A stretch of 7,862 nt of DNA, taken from contig CALVUW010000050.1 in assembly GCA_944363695.1 (NCBI GenBank), positions 1 through 7,862 on the forward strand, read 5' to 3'. Origin of the DNA: an uncultured Bacilli bacterium. Lineage in GTDB: Bacteria; Bacillota_I; Bacilli_A; RF39; UBA660. The notes below the pieces were generated by a model. It was not told the origin of the DNA and searched no databases. It saw nothing but the letters and a program-made list of their open reading frames with translations. The number at the start of each line of letters is the position of its first letter. The stretch's first letter is position 1. The translations under genes were made by a program, and so were the position numbers. Positions 1 to 5,562 of this stretch are shown here, one piece after another.

Positions 1-1106
1 TATTCTTTTCTAGTATTGCTTAAACTATTTTGTTTTCTCTTTATGTAACTAGGCTCTGCTCCAGTTTGTTTAAGCATTGCTATTTCTCTTTTTTTATTTC
101 TGATAGTTCTTTCGTACTGTCTTTGACGTTGCTTTTCAATATAAGCTTCGTCATTTTCTTTTTTCGTAAAGTCCATTTCTCTTTTTTTAGATAAACCAGG
201 AACAAACATATATCTTGAATGTCCACAGTTGATTCCAAGTATTCCTGCAGGTTTCCCGTAAGTTGAAGAACTCCACGGTCTAACTTTAACTCTTCCACCG
301 TCTAAATCTTCTATATAACCTGAATAGCCACTCAATGAAAATACTTGCCCTTGATCTTGACTGCATAGAGGTCTTGCTCCAGAATGCGAACTAATTTCTA
401 TAAAATCGCCACCACAAGCTTGTATTCTTTCATCTTGAATACGGTTGATAGTATTTTGTGTATTGGTACGAATAACCATCTTTGTATATCCTTCTGGATT
501 CCACCTTGCTCCATTTCTAGCAGTAAAACCAGTAAGACCTTTCTCTGCTAATTGGCTTACTGCTTCTTGCATGGCTTTGTTAGTGGTTTTAGTACCTGCT
601 AGAACTTGGGAAGATACTTTATTAACTATATCCCTATACTCATCTCCAGCACTTGCTAAAAGGCTATTATTCTGCTTATTAAATGTAGTTAATATTTCTT
701 CTACTGCATTTGATAGAATACTTCGAACTAACAACTCTTCAGTATCAGGCTCTATTGCATTAAGTATTCCTAATTTAATTCCCTCTTGAATAAGTGTTTC
801 ATCTCTTGTCATACCTATTTCTCTAGCTCTATCAAAGACTTTATTTACTTCTTCAACCGTCTTACCTGAATATTTAGCAATTATCTTTGCATTTTCTTCG
901 TTTAAGCCATTAAGCTCTTTTAATCTTTGAAGTTGCCATTCATTTACTTCGCCACTTCCTACTAATGGTTGTTGATTCACTTCATCCCATTTATCTATTT
1001 CAGTAGGTTTACCAACAGACAGTTTTTTAGCAATATTCAACAGCAATTCATTTTCCATATCGATATAAATTCTTTCGACTTGTTCTTCTAAATCGTTTAA
1101 AGACAT
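1..1106 (-). CDS. Phage minor capsid protein 2 (head morphogenesis), truncated by window edge
   Basis: Starts at ATG 1106 with ribosome site AAGGGG nine bases upstream, and stays open for 368 codons to the left edge, so the C-terminus is missing. It resembles the phage minor capsid protein 2 family (Phage_min_cap2). The diagnostic part is the segment around residues 240-300, HSGARPLCSQDQG ... VFSLSG ... PAGILGINCGHSRYMFVPG; this His/Cys-containing block is typical of minor head proteins encoded just after an SPP1-type portal. The N-terminal 200 residues are mostly charged and look helical. After the Cys/His block comes a very basic, probably coiled-coil stretch (KKRE, KQRQRQYERTIRNKKRE). By family it is a minor structural or morphogenesis component near the portal vertex; its molecular role is not established. 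Gene order supports the call. Two other open frames inside it (80-298 minus, 445-789 plus) are shadows. Confidence 0.85.
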   Translation of the reverse strand, partial: MSLNDLEEQVERIYIDMENELLLNIAKKLSVGKPTEIDKWDEVNQQPLVGSGEVNEWQLQRLKELNGLNEENAKIIAKYSGKTVEEVNKVFDRAREIGMTRDETLIQEGIKLGILNAIEPDTEELLVRSILSNAVEEILTTFNKQNNSLLASAGDEYRDIVNKVSSQVLAGTKTTNKAMQEAVSQLAEKGLTGFTARNGARWNPEGYTKMVIRTNTQNTINRIQDERIQACGGDFIEISSHSGARPLCSQDQGQVFSLSGYSGYIEDLDGGRVKVRPWSSSTYGKPAGILGINCGHSRYMFVPGLSKKREMDFTKKENDEAYIEKQRQRQYERTIRNKKREIAMLKQTGAEPSYIKRKQNSLSNTRKE

Positions 1107-1119
1107 TTATATCAACCCC

Positions 1120-1332
1120 TTAATTAGATCCGCTACAAATATCTACTAATTCATTTTCTAATCTCTCTTGAAGAATATCTCTATATGCTTCCATATGCTT
1201 TAATTGTTCTGTCATTAAATCTTCTTTTCCCTCATTTTCTTTGATAATTCGGTTTTCTAAATAACAATTCAAGCGAGTAATTTTATTGCTAATATAGAGC
1301 AATTCATCTAACATTCTTATCTTATAATTCAT
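1120..1332 (-). CDS. Small phage protein, crAss001_48-related type
   Basis: A 70-residue charged, probably all-helical protein. ATG 1332 sits one base after the portal stop, and its ribosome site GAGGAGG lies inside the last portal codons, so translation is probably coupled to portal. The pattern near the start (YKIRMLDELLYISNKITRLNCYLE) and the later segment LMTEQLKHMEAYRDILQERLENE resemble small phage proteins annotated as crAss001_48-related, which usually read YKxRxxxEYxELxxRxxKL...LLxxQxxxMxxYxxxLxxR. The function is unknown; its place between portal and minor capsid protein fits a structural accessory, chaperone or internal virion role, which is inference. The family call rests on pattern recall only. 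Confidence 0.6.
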   Translation of the reverse strand: MNYKIRMLDELLYISNKITRLNCYLENRIIKENEGKEDLMTEQLKHMEAYRDILQERLENELVDICSGSN

Positions 1333-1333
1333 T

Positions 1334-2731
1334 CTATCCCTCCTCTACTACTTCTTCCTCTTGCGCTTTTGTTTCTTGTTCCATTCCAAAAAAGTCCATA
1401 CCTGCAGGTTGAACTAACTTGTTTTCACTCTCAATTTTCGCCATTTCCTCTTGAATTTCACTATCTTCATAATGTAAATATTTTTTCATGAATTTTTCAA
1501 GAGAAATAACTTTGTTTTGATATAATTCTAATCCTCTTTGAATTAGTGCATTTTCATCTTCAATTATTGAATCGTCAAACACTATATTAATTGACTTATA
1601 AGTTATTCCCTCTAATTCACATATAGCTTTAACTAGATCATATAGGCAGTCGTTAACCATGATTTCGTGATGTTTTTTAGTTCTGTATGTATCACTATTT
1701 TCCGATACTACCTCTGTAGCAGTCTTAACACCTTGTCCATTAAAATTATAATAGTTTTGACCTAACCCAACTCCTGCACTTATGTAATTTAATTGTGCGT
1801 TTATCGAACTTATATGTTCTTGATACCTTAAATTAAAATCAATTTCTTTAACTGGCTGATTCTCCATTCCGGCGATAGCAACATATACTTCATCATTGTT
1901 GTCAAAGTAACTTACGTAATTAACATTTCCATCAGAATCTACTTCTGTTTTCTTTTTAACTGCAGTTCTATCAATTAAAACACGTTTTTTACCAGTTCTA
2001 AACTCTCTATTAAAACTATCGTATTCTGTGTCTATTGCTTTAAACTTATCTATTTGATTAGCTAGTATTGATATACCCATAGGACTATCTGTATCAAAGT
2101 TATTAGCAATTACAGGTTTCCATACTTGAAAATGAGGGTTATCTGTCTCAAACTTTTCAAACTCTAAAACATCAGAAAACATATCATTAAAAGGAATTTC
2201 CTTTCCTAAGGACGTTTCTGTTTTAGATACGTATAACTCATTTAATTTAGTGTATTTATCTCCATTAAATTCATGATAAGTGATATGAGTATAGTACTTT
2301 TTCTTTAAATCTACACCTTTTGTAAATCTACTTACTGTTATCAAACCGTTGATATAAGAGTTGGTGTATTTGTAAGGAATTACTACATCACCATCTATAA
2401 AATCAATTAATGTTTTATCATCTTTCTTATATTCTACTGTTACTCCTGTTCCTAAAGCAAATACCCTCTCTAGAAAGCTAGGAAAGTTCACTTTAAAATT
2501 ATTTTCCTTGCTATCTAGTACTTCTAATAGTCTTTCCGTGTTTTTTTTCTTATCAAGCTTTATTTGTACTTTTTCAGACCATAAAAGTTTAGCGAAATCT
2601 TCGCATACCTTTTTTGGCATATTCATTGTTAATCTTTCGCACTGCTTCGTAGTTCCATCTGCCATTTTCATTTGAAAATAATGAAAATCATTAACATTGC
2701 CACGATACCATGATTTCCAAATTGCCATCAT
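1334..2731 (-). CDS. Phage portal protein, SPP1 gp6-like
   Basis: The portal forms the dodecameric ring at one capsid vertex through which the terminase pumps DNA and to which the tail attaches. The 465-residue frame matches the SPP1 gp6-like family (Phage_prot_Gp6): the N-terminal WKSWYRGNVNDFHYF block, a central region, and the C-terminal-half signature GLGQNYYNFNGQGVKTATEVVSENSDTYRTKKHHE (about residues 320-355). The C-terminus is acidic (QEEEVVEEG). The ATG at 2731 has no good ribosome site, and family members usually carry about 25 residues before the WKxWYrG block. An in-frame open stretch of exactly 25 codons precedes this ATG (2806-2732; KELYQDIQNKLSKKGINLV...) and starts with AAG just after an in-frame TAA (2809-2807). 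The true N-terminus is therefore probably further upstream, or the gene has lost its start. Function is confident, start is not. Confidence 0.9.
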   Translation of the reverse strand: MMAIWKSWYRGNVNDFHYFQMKMADGTTKQCERLTMNMPKKVCEDFAKLLWSEKVQIKLDKKKNTERLLEVLDSKENNFKVNFPSFLERVFALGTGVTVEYKKDDKTLIDFIDGDVVIPYKYTNSYINGLITVSRFTKGVDLKKKYYTHITYHEFNGDKYTKLNELYVSKTETSLGKEIPFNDMFSDVLEFEKFETDNPHFQVWKPVIANNFDTDSPMGISILANQIDKFKAIDTEYDSFNREFRTGKKRVLIDRTAVKKKTEVDSDGNVNYVSYFDNNDEVYVAIAGMENQPVKEIDFNLRYQEHISSINAQLNYISAGVGLGQNYYNFNGQGVKTATEVVSENSDTYRTKKHHEIMVNDCLYDLVKAICELEGITYKSINIVFDDSIIEDENALIQRGLELYQNKVISLEKFMKKYLHYEDSEIQEEMAKIESENKLVQPAGMDFFGMEQETKAQEEEVVEEG

Positions 2732-2819
2732 ATCATAGATGTCGCCTACTACTAGGTTTATTCCTTTTTTGCTTAACTTATTTTGTATATCTTGATATAG
2801 TTCCTTTTAAATCACCTAC
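2732..2819 (-). other. Portal 5' extension: in-frame coding-like stretch without a canonical start
   Basis: This 88-base gap is unusually long for the head module. Read in the portal frame it gives GTG (2815) ATT TAA (2809-2807), then 25 sense codons beginning AAG GAA CTA TAT and running straight into the portal ATG. The extension KELYQDIQNKLSKKGINLVVGDIYD looks like the N-terminal helix and spacer normally found before WKxWYrG in this portal family. An SD-like AGGTGAT (2817-2811) lies seven bases, counted from its AGG core, ahead of AAG 2806. No ATG, GTG or TTG lies between the TAA and ATG 2731. Explanations are initiation at AAG or at AUA 2788, a nonsense mutation in a GTG-started gene, or a shortened portal starting at 2731. 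Confidence 0.6.
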
Positions 2820-3107
2820 CTAATATAGCAATTCTTCTATTTCTAAAATTGGATAAGAACCAGCATCTTGCCTTAAAGTATAACTTCTTACCCTTTTTTC
2901 TTCTTCACCTTTTTTTAGTATATATGTTTTGTTATCTTTTACTAATATAGCAACATCATAACCTTTTAAAATCTTTCTTCTATTTTTCTTTTCGCTCAAT
3001 TCTTTTTGTTCTAACAGTTTTTTGTATAAATCGCTTCTCTCCTCACATAACGCAGTGTTTACTCTTTTTAACTGTTCTATTTCATCATATAATTCTCGTT
3101 TCCTCAT
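2820..3107 (-). CDS. Hypothetical phage protein with N-terminal coiled coil
   Basis: I do not recognise a named family. The 95-residue product begins with a likely coiled coil (residues 1 to about 45: ELYDEIEQLKRVNTALCEERSDLYKKLLEQKELSEKK) and ends in a small beta-rich segment (GYDVAILVKDNKTYILKKGEEEKRVRSYTLR...ILEIEELLY). ATG 3107 is three bases after the terL stop and is preceded by a good site, AGGAG with six-base spacing, so it is cotranscribed with terL and portal. Small proteins of this shape between terminase and portal are common in Gram-positive phages; none has a role I can name. Confidence 0.7.
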   Translation of the reverse strand: MRKRELYDEIEQLKRVNTALCEERSDLYKKLLEQKELSEKKNRRKILKGYDVAILVKDNKTYILKKGEEEKRVRSYTLRQDAGSYPILEIEELLY

Positions 3108-3110
3108 AAT

Positions 3111-4478
3111 TCACTCCTTTATTCCTAATTTACTTAAATTATCTTTTACCCAATATTGAAACACATCTTGTGTATGATCAGCATAATAATAACTGTAATC
3201 ATTTGACCAACTATTGTAATAAGGTTCTTCCCCAATAAATTCTTTTTCTGTTTTATCTGGCTCTGGCTTACCTTTTTCAACAGTTCCTTCTTTCCACATA
3301 TAATTCTCGTTTTCTTTCTTGAATATTTTATTATTGTCATTATCTAAAACTCTAAACTTTCCTTTTGCTAAAAAAGCCTGCGAATAATCAATTAATTCCT
3401 CTTTATTTTTACCTTTATTAACTGGGTGAAACCTTTTACCATAGTCAGTGTATAGCTGATTTCTTAATGCACCCTCAGCACTATCTATAGTCTCTTTATC
3501 TTCGCCACATTTCCACATTTTAATCATGGCTATTTCAAAGTTAAAGATATCTTTTGATAATTCGCTAGGTGCTTTCTTTTTAGGCTTCTCATTAGGACTG
3601 TAATAATAAGTGTCCAGTAGATACCAATAACCATCACTTGCTAATCCATAGCAACCACAAGTAGTAGCACTTGTTTGATGACCACCATCAACAGAAAAGT
3701 CTAGATAAAGAATTCTTAACTTGTTTTGCTCTATGTAATCCTTATCTACATACTCAAACATTTGAGGATTATAAATAAGGCCTTCCATTCCAATTACTTC
3801 ACCTAAATAAATCCAACGATAACGTTTGTTATCAAATTTTTCCATTCTCTTGGCTTCATCAATAAACATCTTACCTAACCATTCTTCTGGTACTGTCCTA
3901 TAATCAGAATTAGTAACAAGTACATCTTCTCTGTTTTTCATTTTCTCTACCCATTGATTTACCCAATGATATTTATTTTTTGGTGGATTAAATGAATAAA
4001 GAGAAATAAACCAGTCATCATTTCCCCTCGAAAACGTAGCAATAATTTGTTCTATTTGTTCTTCGTTCTTGAACTCTGTTAATTCTTCAAACCAAACAAT
4101 TTTAATAGGTGTATTTTCGTCTATCATACCTTTAAGCTTTTCATAATCATCAGCACCGGCAAAGTAAATATTATTTCCGTTGTTCAGCTTAACCCTTAAA
4201 GGTTGTAGGCTACACGAATAATCTATGTTCTCTACAAGTCCTAATCTTTTTAAAGCTCGTTTGATTTCTTTATATACACTATCTCTTAATGTGTTTTGAT
4301 ATTCTCTAATAACAATAGCACTACACTTTTTTTCTTCTAAACAATGAAGATTTACTTTTAATGAATTTTTGCTTGTTTTTGTAGAACCTCTTCCACCTTT
4401 GTCTATCTGTCTTGGTTTTTTTGAATTAAAGGTATTCCAAAACGAAGGAGCAATTAAACTACTTATCTTCATCTGCAT
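3111..4478 (-). CDS. terL: Terminase large subunit (Terminase_3 / PBSX type)
   Basis: This is the DNA-packaging motor: an ATPase that drives phage DNA through the portal, plus a nuclease that cuts the concatemer. Visible motifs are a Walker A of phage type, GGRGSTKTS (about residues 28-36), a Walker B IKIVWFEE with catalytic acidic pair (about 126-132), and an RNase H-like nuclease domain with the acidic motif LYLDFSVDGG (about 245), DSAEGALRNQL (about 335) and a late Asp in ADHTQDVFQYW near the C-terminus. Its length of about 455 residues is normal. Possible starts are GTG 4481, ATG 4478 and ATG 4472. Starting at 4472 gives MKISSLIAPSFW, like many relatives, so 4472 may be the true start. 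All overlap the end of terS by about 14-23 bases and lack a strong ribosome site, which suggests translational coupling to terS. The 3146-3340 frame is a shadow. Confidence 0.95.
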   Translation of the reverse strand: MQMKISSLIAPSFWNTFNSKKPRQIDKGGRGSTKTSKNSLKVNLHCLEEKKCSAIVIREYQNTLRDSVYKEIKRALKRLGLVENIDYSCSLQPLRVKLNNGNNIYFAGADDYEKLKGMIDENTPIKIVWFEELTEFKNEEQIEQIIATFSRGNDDWFISLYSFNPPKNKYHWVNQWVEKMKNREDVLVTNSDYRTVPEEWLGKMFIDEAKRMEKFDNKRYRWIYLGEVIGMEGLIYNPQMFEYVDKDYIEQNKLRILYLDFSVDGGHQTSATTCGCYGLASDGYWYLLDTYYYSPNEKPKKKAPSELSKDIFNFEIAMIKMWKCGEDKETIDSAEGALRNQLYTDYGKRFHPVNKGKNKEELIDYSQAFLAKGKFRVLDNDNNKIFKKENENYMWKEGTVEKGKPEPDKTEKEFIGEEPYYNSWSNDYSYYYADHTQDVFQYWVKDNLSKLGIKE

Positions 4479-4863
4479 CACTTGGTAAATCGTTTATTAT
4501 TTGTATTCTATTTGAAGAAGTGGTATCTATTTCTTGCTTATCTTTATACCCACATTTATTTTTCATATAGAAGATAATTCTTGTATCATTCAAATACTTG
4601 TTATTCAAAGCTTCATCTTCTAGCATATCATTTACTTTTTTAAAGCTCTCGGAGTAATATTCTTTTTGTGCATAAAAAGTATCTTGATTTATATCAGCAT
4701 AAACACTAAAACCAGCTACATTTGCTAATCGTTTTTTCTTTTCACAATAATCAAGATATTCTTTAAATTTATTTTCAAATTCTTTAGCACTTTTAAACTT
4801 TCTTTCCTTTCGATACCACCTCCTTAACTGCTTTCTTGGTTGCGGAAGTTGGATTTGCACCAC
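4459..4863 (-). CDS. terS: Terminase small subunit (gp3-package-like), start uncertain
   Basis: TerS recognises the packaging site on phage DNA and loads TerL. The frame immediately precedes and overlaps terL. The core resembles phage DNA-packaging proteins: RKFKSAKEFENKFKEYLDYCEKKK, then a helix-turn-helix-like NVAGFSVYADINQDTFYAQKEYYSESFKKVNDMLED, then ARxxxYLxNxxGYKDK-type ending (TRIIFYMKNKCGYKDKQEID). The only canonical start is GTG 4863/4860, which lies inside the tRNA-like sequence and would add an odd N-terminus (VQIQLPQPRKQLRRW) that is simply the translated tRNA 3' end. Relatives usually begin about M-x-RKFKSAEE, which corresponds to codon 4809-4807; here it reads AAG, placed nine bases after a perfect AAGGAGG. 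The mature protein may therefore be about 117 residues from 4809, with a non-canonical or lost start. Confidence 0.85.
   Translation of the reverse strand: MVQIQLPQPRKQLRRWYRKERKFKSAKEFENKFKEYLDYCEKKKRLANVAGFSVYADINQDTFYAQKEYYSESFKKVNDMLEDEALNNKYLNDTRIIFYMKNKCGYKDKQEIDTTSSNRIQIINDLPSDADEDK
4819..4825 (-). promoter_or_regulatory. Strong Shine-Dalgarno AAGGAGG with no ATG/GTG/TTG in the terS frame behind it
   Basis: A perfect AAGGAGG lies on the minus strand inside the upstream part of the terS frame. At normal distance in that frame the codons are TGG TAT CGA AAG GAA AGA AAG. A GTG overlapping the end of the site is in another frame and stops after eight codons. A site this good strongly implies initiation close by. 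The best fit to the family N-terminus is the AAG at 4809. Confidence 0.75.
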
Positions 4864-4909
4864 TCCACAGGCTAAAGAGACCTGTATGCTACTGTTACAC
4901 TACTCCCGC
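4837..4909 (-). tRNA. Degenerate tRNA-like sequence, anticodon CTT (Lys), overlapping the start of the terS frame
   Basis: Folding by eye gives an almost canonical cloverleaf: acceptor GCGGGAG with CTTCCGC (seven pairs, one G-U), TA at 8-9, D stem GTGT/GCAT (two G-U pairs) around loop AACAGTA, A26, anticodon stem CAGGT/GCCTG and seven-base loop CTCTTTA giving anticodon CTT. A CCA triplet follows at 4839-4837, one base later than expected. Degenerate points: position 37 is T, not a purine; the variable loop is four bases; the T stem has only four positions with a terminal G/A mismatch; the T loop TGCAAAT lacks the usual second T. It may be a decayed tRNA, a structural element near the packaging site, or a specialised tRNA. 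Its 3' half is also read as the first codons of the terS frame from GTG 4863. Confidence 0.6.
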
Positions 4910-4912
4910 GAT

Positions 4913-4993
4913 TTATTTTCCCCTAGTCCAAAACGTTAGTATGATGATTAATAGAACGAATAAAAGTATCAAAGCTAAGTCATGTAGTTCCAT
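4913..4993 (-). CDS. 26-residue single-pass membrane microprotein
   Basis: A short frame, MELHDLALILLFVLLIIILTFWTRGK. It starts at ATG 4993 behind a clear ribosome site (AGGAG, eight-base spacing) and stops with TAA four bases before the tRNA-like sequence. Residues 6-22 are an uninterrupted hydrophobic helix of about 17 residues, followed by Trp and a positive tail (TRGK), which predicts one membrane span with the C-terminus in the cytoplasm. It is the first cistron after the leader terminator and would be made with the late operon. I know no family for it. A holin-like or superinfection-related role is possible, but 26 residues is very short for a holin; it could also be a leader peptide. 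Confidence 0.65.
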   Translation of the reverse strand: MELHDLALILLFVLLIIILTFWTRGK

Positions 4994-5011
4994 ATCATCA
5001 TCTCCTAACAC

Positions 5012-5043
5012 AAAAAAAGAGCTATATATCGTGAGTAGCTCTT
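5012..5043 (-). terminator. Intrinsic terminator in the leader of the packaging operon
   Basis: On the minus strand AAGAGCTA pairs perfectly with TAGCTCTT (eight pairs, loop of 11 bases), followed directly by a run of seven T. It lies after the DUF1492 gene and its candidate late promoter, and ends only five bases before the ribosome site of the 26-residue gene. It could stop early transcripts leaving the DUF1492 gene. Because no promoter fits between it and the packaging genes, late transcription must either read through it or begin beyond the microprotein. Confidence 0.8.
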
Positions 5044-5057
5044 GTAAAGGGGTTAGT

Positions 5058-5080
5058 GAAGAATATTTTTATAATTCTTC
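5058..5080 (-). repeat. Perfect inverted repeat (hairpin) near the predicted late transcript start
   Basis: GAAGAAT and ATTCTTC form a perfect seven-base inverted repeat around a nine-base A/T loop, centred about 40 bases upstream of the terminator hairpin. It covers or just follows the predicted transcription start, so it could be a 5'-end RNA hairpin, part of an attenuator, or a palindromic operator. AT-rich sequence makes chance repeats common. Confidence 0.45.
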
Positions 5081-5083
5081 ATG

Positions 5084-5111
5084 ATAATAATATAGCACAA
5101 AAAACTGTCCA
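5084..5111 (-). promoter_or_regulatory. Candidate late promoter upstream of the packaging operon
   Basis: On the minus strand TGGACA (5111-5106) and TATTAT (5089-5084) are separated by 16 bases and form a sigma-A-like promoter. An overlapping alternative is an extended -10, TGCTATATT (5097-5089), with the direct repeats covering the -35 zone, as expected for an activator-dependent promoter. It lies immediately after the DUF1492 regulator gene, where RinA/ArpU-type late regulators of Gram-positive phages are known to act. Promoter calls in AT-rich DNA by eye are uncertain. Confidence 0.5.
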
Positions 5112-5122
5112 TATCTGTCCAT
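5105..5122 (-). promoter_or_regulatory. Two ATGGACAG direct repeats, 10-bp period: probable activator site
   Basis: ATGGACAG occurs twice on the minus strand (5122-5115 and 5112-5105), exactly one helical turn apart, starting within the stop codon of the DUF1492 gene and covering the -35 area of the candidate promoter. The same-face spacing is what a dimeric or tandem-binding regulator would use. The obvious candidate partner is the protein encoded just upstream. Confidence 0.55.
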
Positions 5123-5550
5123 CATACATTTCTTTTTCTTTTGTATCTTCTGTATATTCTTCTACATTGAGTTTCAGAGTAATGTACCATAGCCGATATA
5201 TTGGCCCATGTATATTCCTTTGTGTCTATTTCTTTGTAGTAGACAATCAGCTGCTCAACTTTGTCGTATTTCTTTAGGATCCTCAACTCGTTGTCTATCC
5301 AGTCCATGTAGTTCTTAATTCTCTCTTGGCTCTCCAAAATTCTCCGATCCAGATTTTTCCATTTCTCAAGCTCTTTCAACTCGGCATATTTTTCTATAAT
5401 GTTAGATAGTTGCCCACCATCTACCAGAATTTTATCTAGATTAATGCCCTTTGGCAGAATCATTGTTTCTAATAACTCTTTTTCTTTTAGCAGCCGATTA
5501 AGATCGTTAGTTAGTCTTTCTACTTCATAGTTAGCTTCTCTTAGTGTCAT
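5122..5550 (-). CDS. DUF1492-like phage late transcription regulator (sigma region 4-like)
   Basis: A 142-residue protein with a long helical, charged N-terminal half (coiled-coil pattern, REANYEVERLTNDLNRLLKEKELLETM; ILESQERIKNYMDWIDNELRIL) and a C-terminal helix-turn-helix, YTWANISAMVHYSETQCRRIYRRYKRKRN, resembling sigma-70 region 4. This layout and its place directly before terS match DUF1492 and the RinA/ArpU group of late regulators in Gram-positive phages, which switch on packaging and lysis genes. ATG 5550 follows AGGAGGGG with good spacing. Its stop codon runs into the ATGGACAG repeats. Base composition differs from its neighbours: 60-base lines from 5161, 5281 and 5401 contain 22, 25 and 23 G/C, against 17 at 6361 and 13 at 7321, suggesting a separate origin. 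Whether it binds the repeats is inference. Confidence 0.75.
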   Translation of the reverse strand: MTLREANYEVERLTNDLNRLLKEKELLETMILPKGINLDKILVDGGQLSNIIEKYAELKELEKWKNLDRRILESQERIKNYMDWIDNELRILKKYDKVEQLIVYYKEIDTKEYTWANISAMVHYSETQCRRIYRRYKRKRNV

Positions 5551-5562
5551 AGCCCCTCCTAT

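Noticed and set aside
445..789. Plus-strand open frame of 114 codons
   Set aside because: Lies wholly inside the convincing minor capsid gene on the minus strand and shows no ribosome site or family resemblance.
2805..2811. TTTAAAA heptamer on the minus strand, a possible -1 frameshift site feeding portal
   Set aside because: The upstream frame already stops at 2820, no frame with a start enters the site, and a -1 slip leads to a stop rather than to the portal frame.
3146..3340. Minus-strand frame of 64 codons inside terL
   Set aside because: Shifted reading of the terL C-terminal region; terL itself is intact there.
2729..4830. Conclusion that the prophage is dead because terS and portal lack normal starts
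   Set aside because: All other head and packaging frames are intact with good ribosome sites, and both odd starts share the same AAG GAA pattern, so simple random decay is not the only reading.
4837..4909. T-box or other known riboswitch upstream of terS
   Set aside because: No T-box consensus or other riboswitch core was seen; the fold fits a cloverleaf far better.
4836..5277. Two plus-strand open frames over the control zone (4836-5084 and 5056-5277)
   Set aside because: They run across the tRNA-like element, terminator, repeats and the DUF1492 gene, with implausible composition and no ribosome site.
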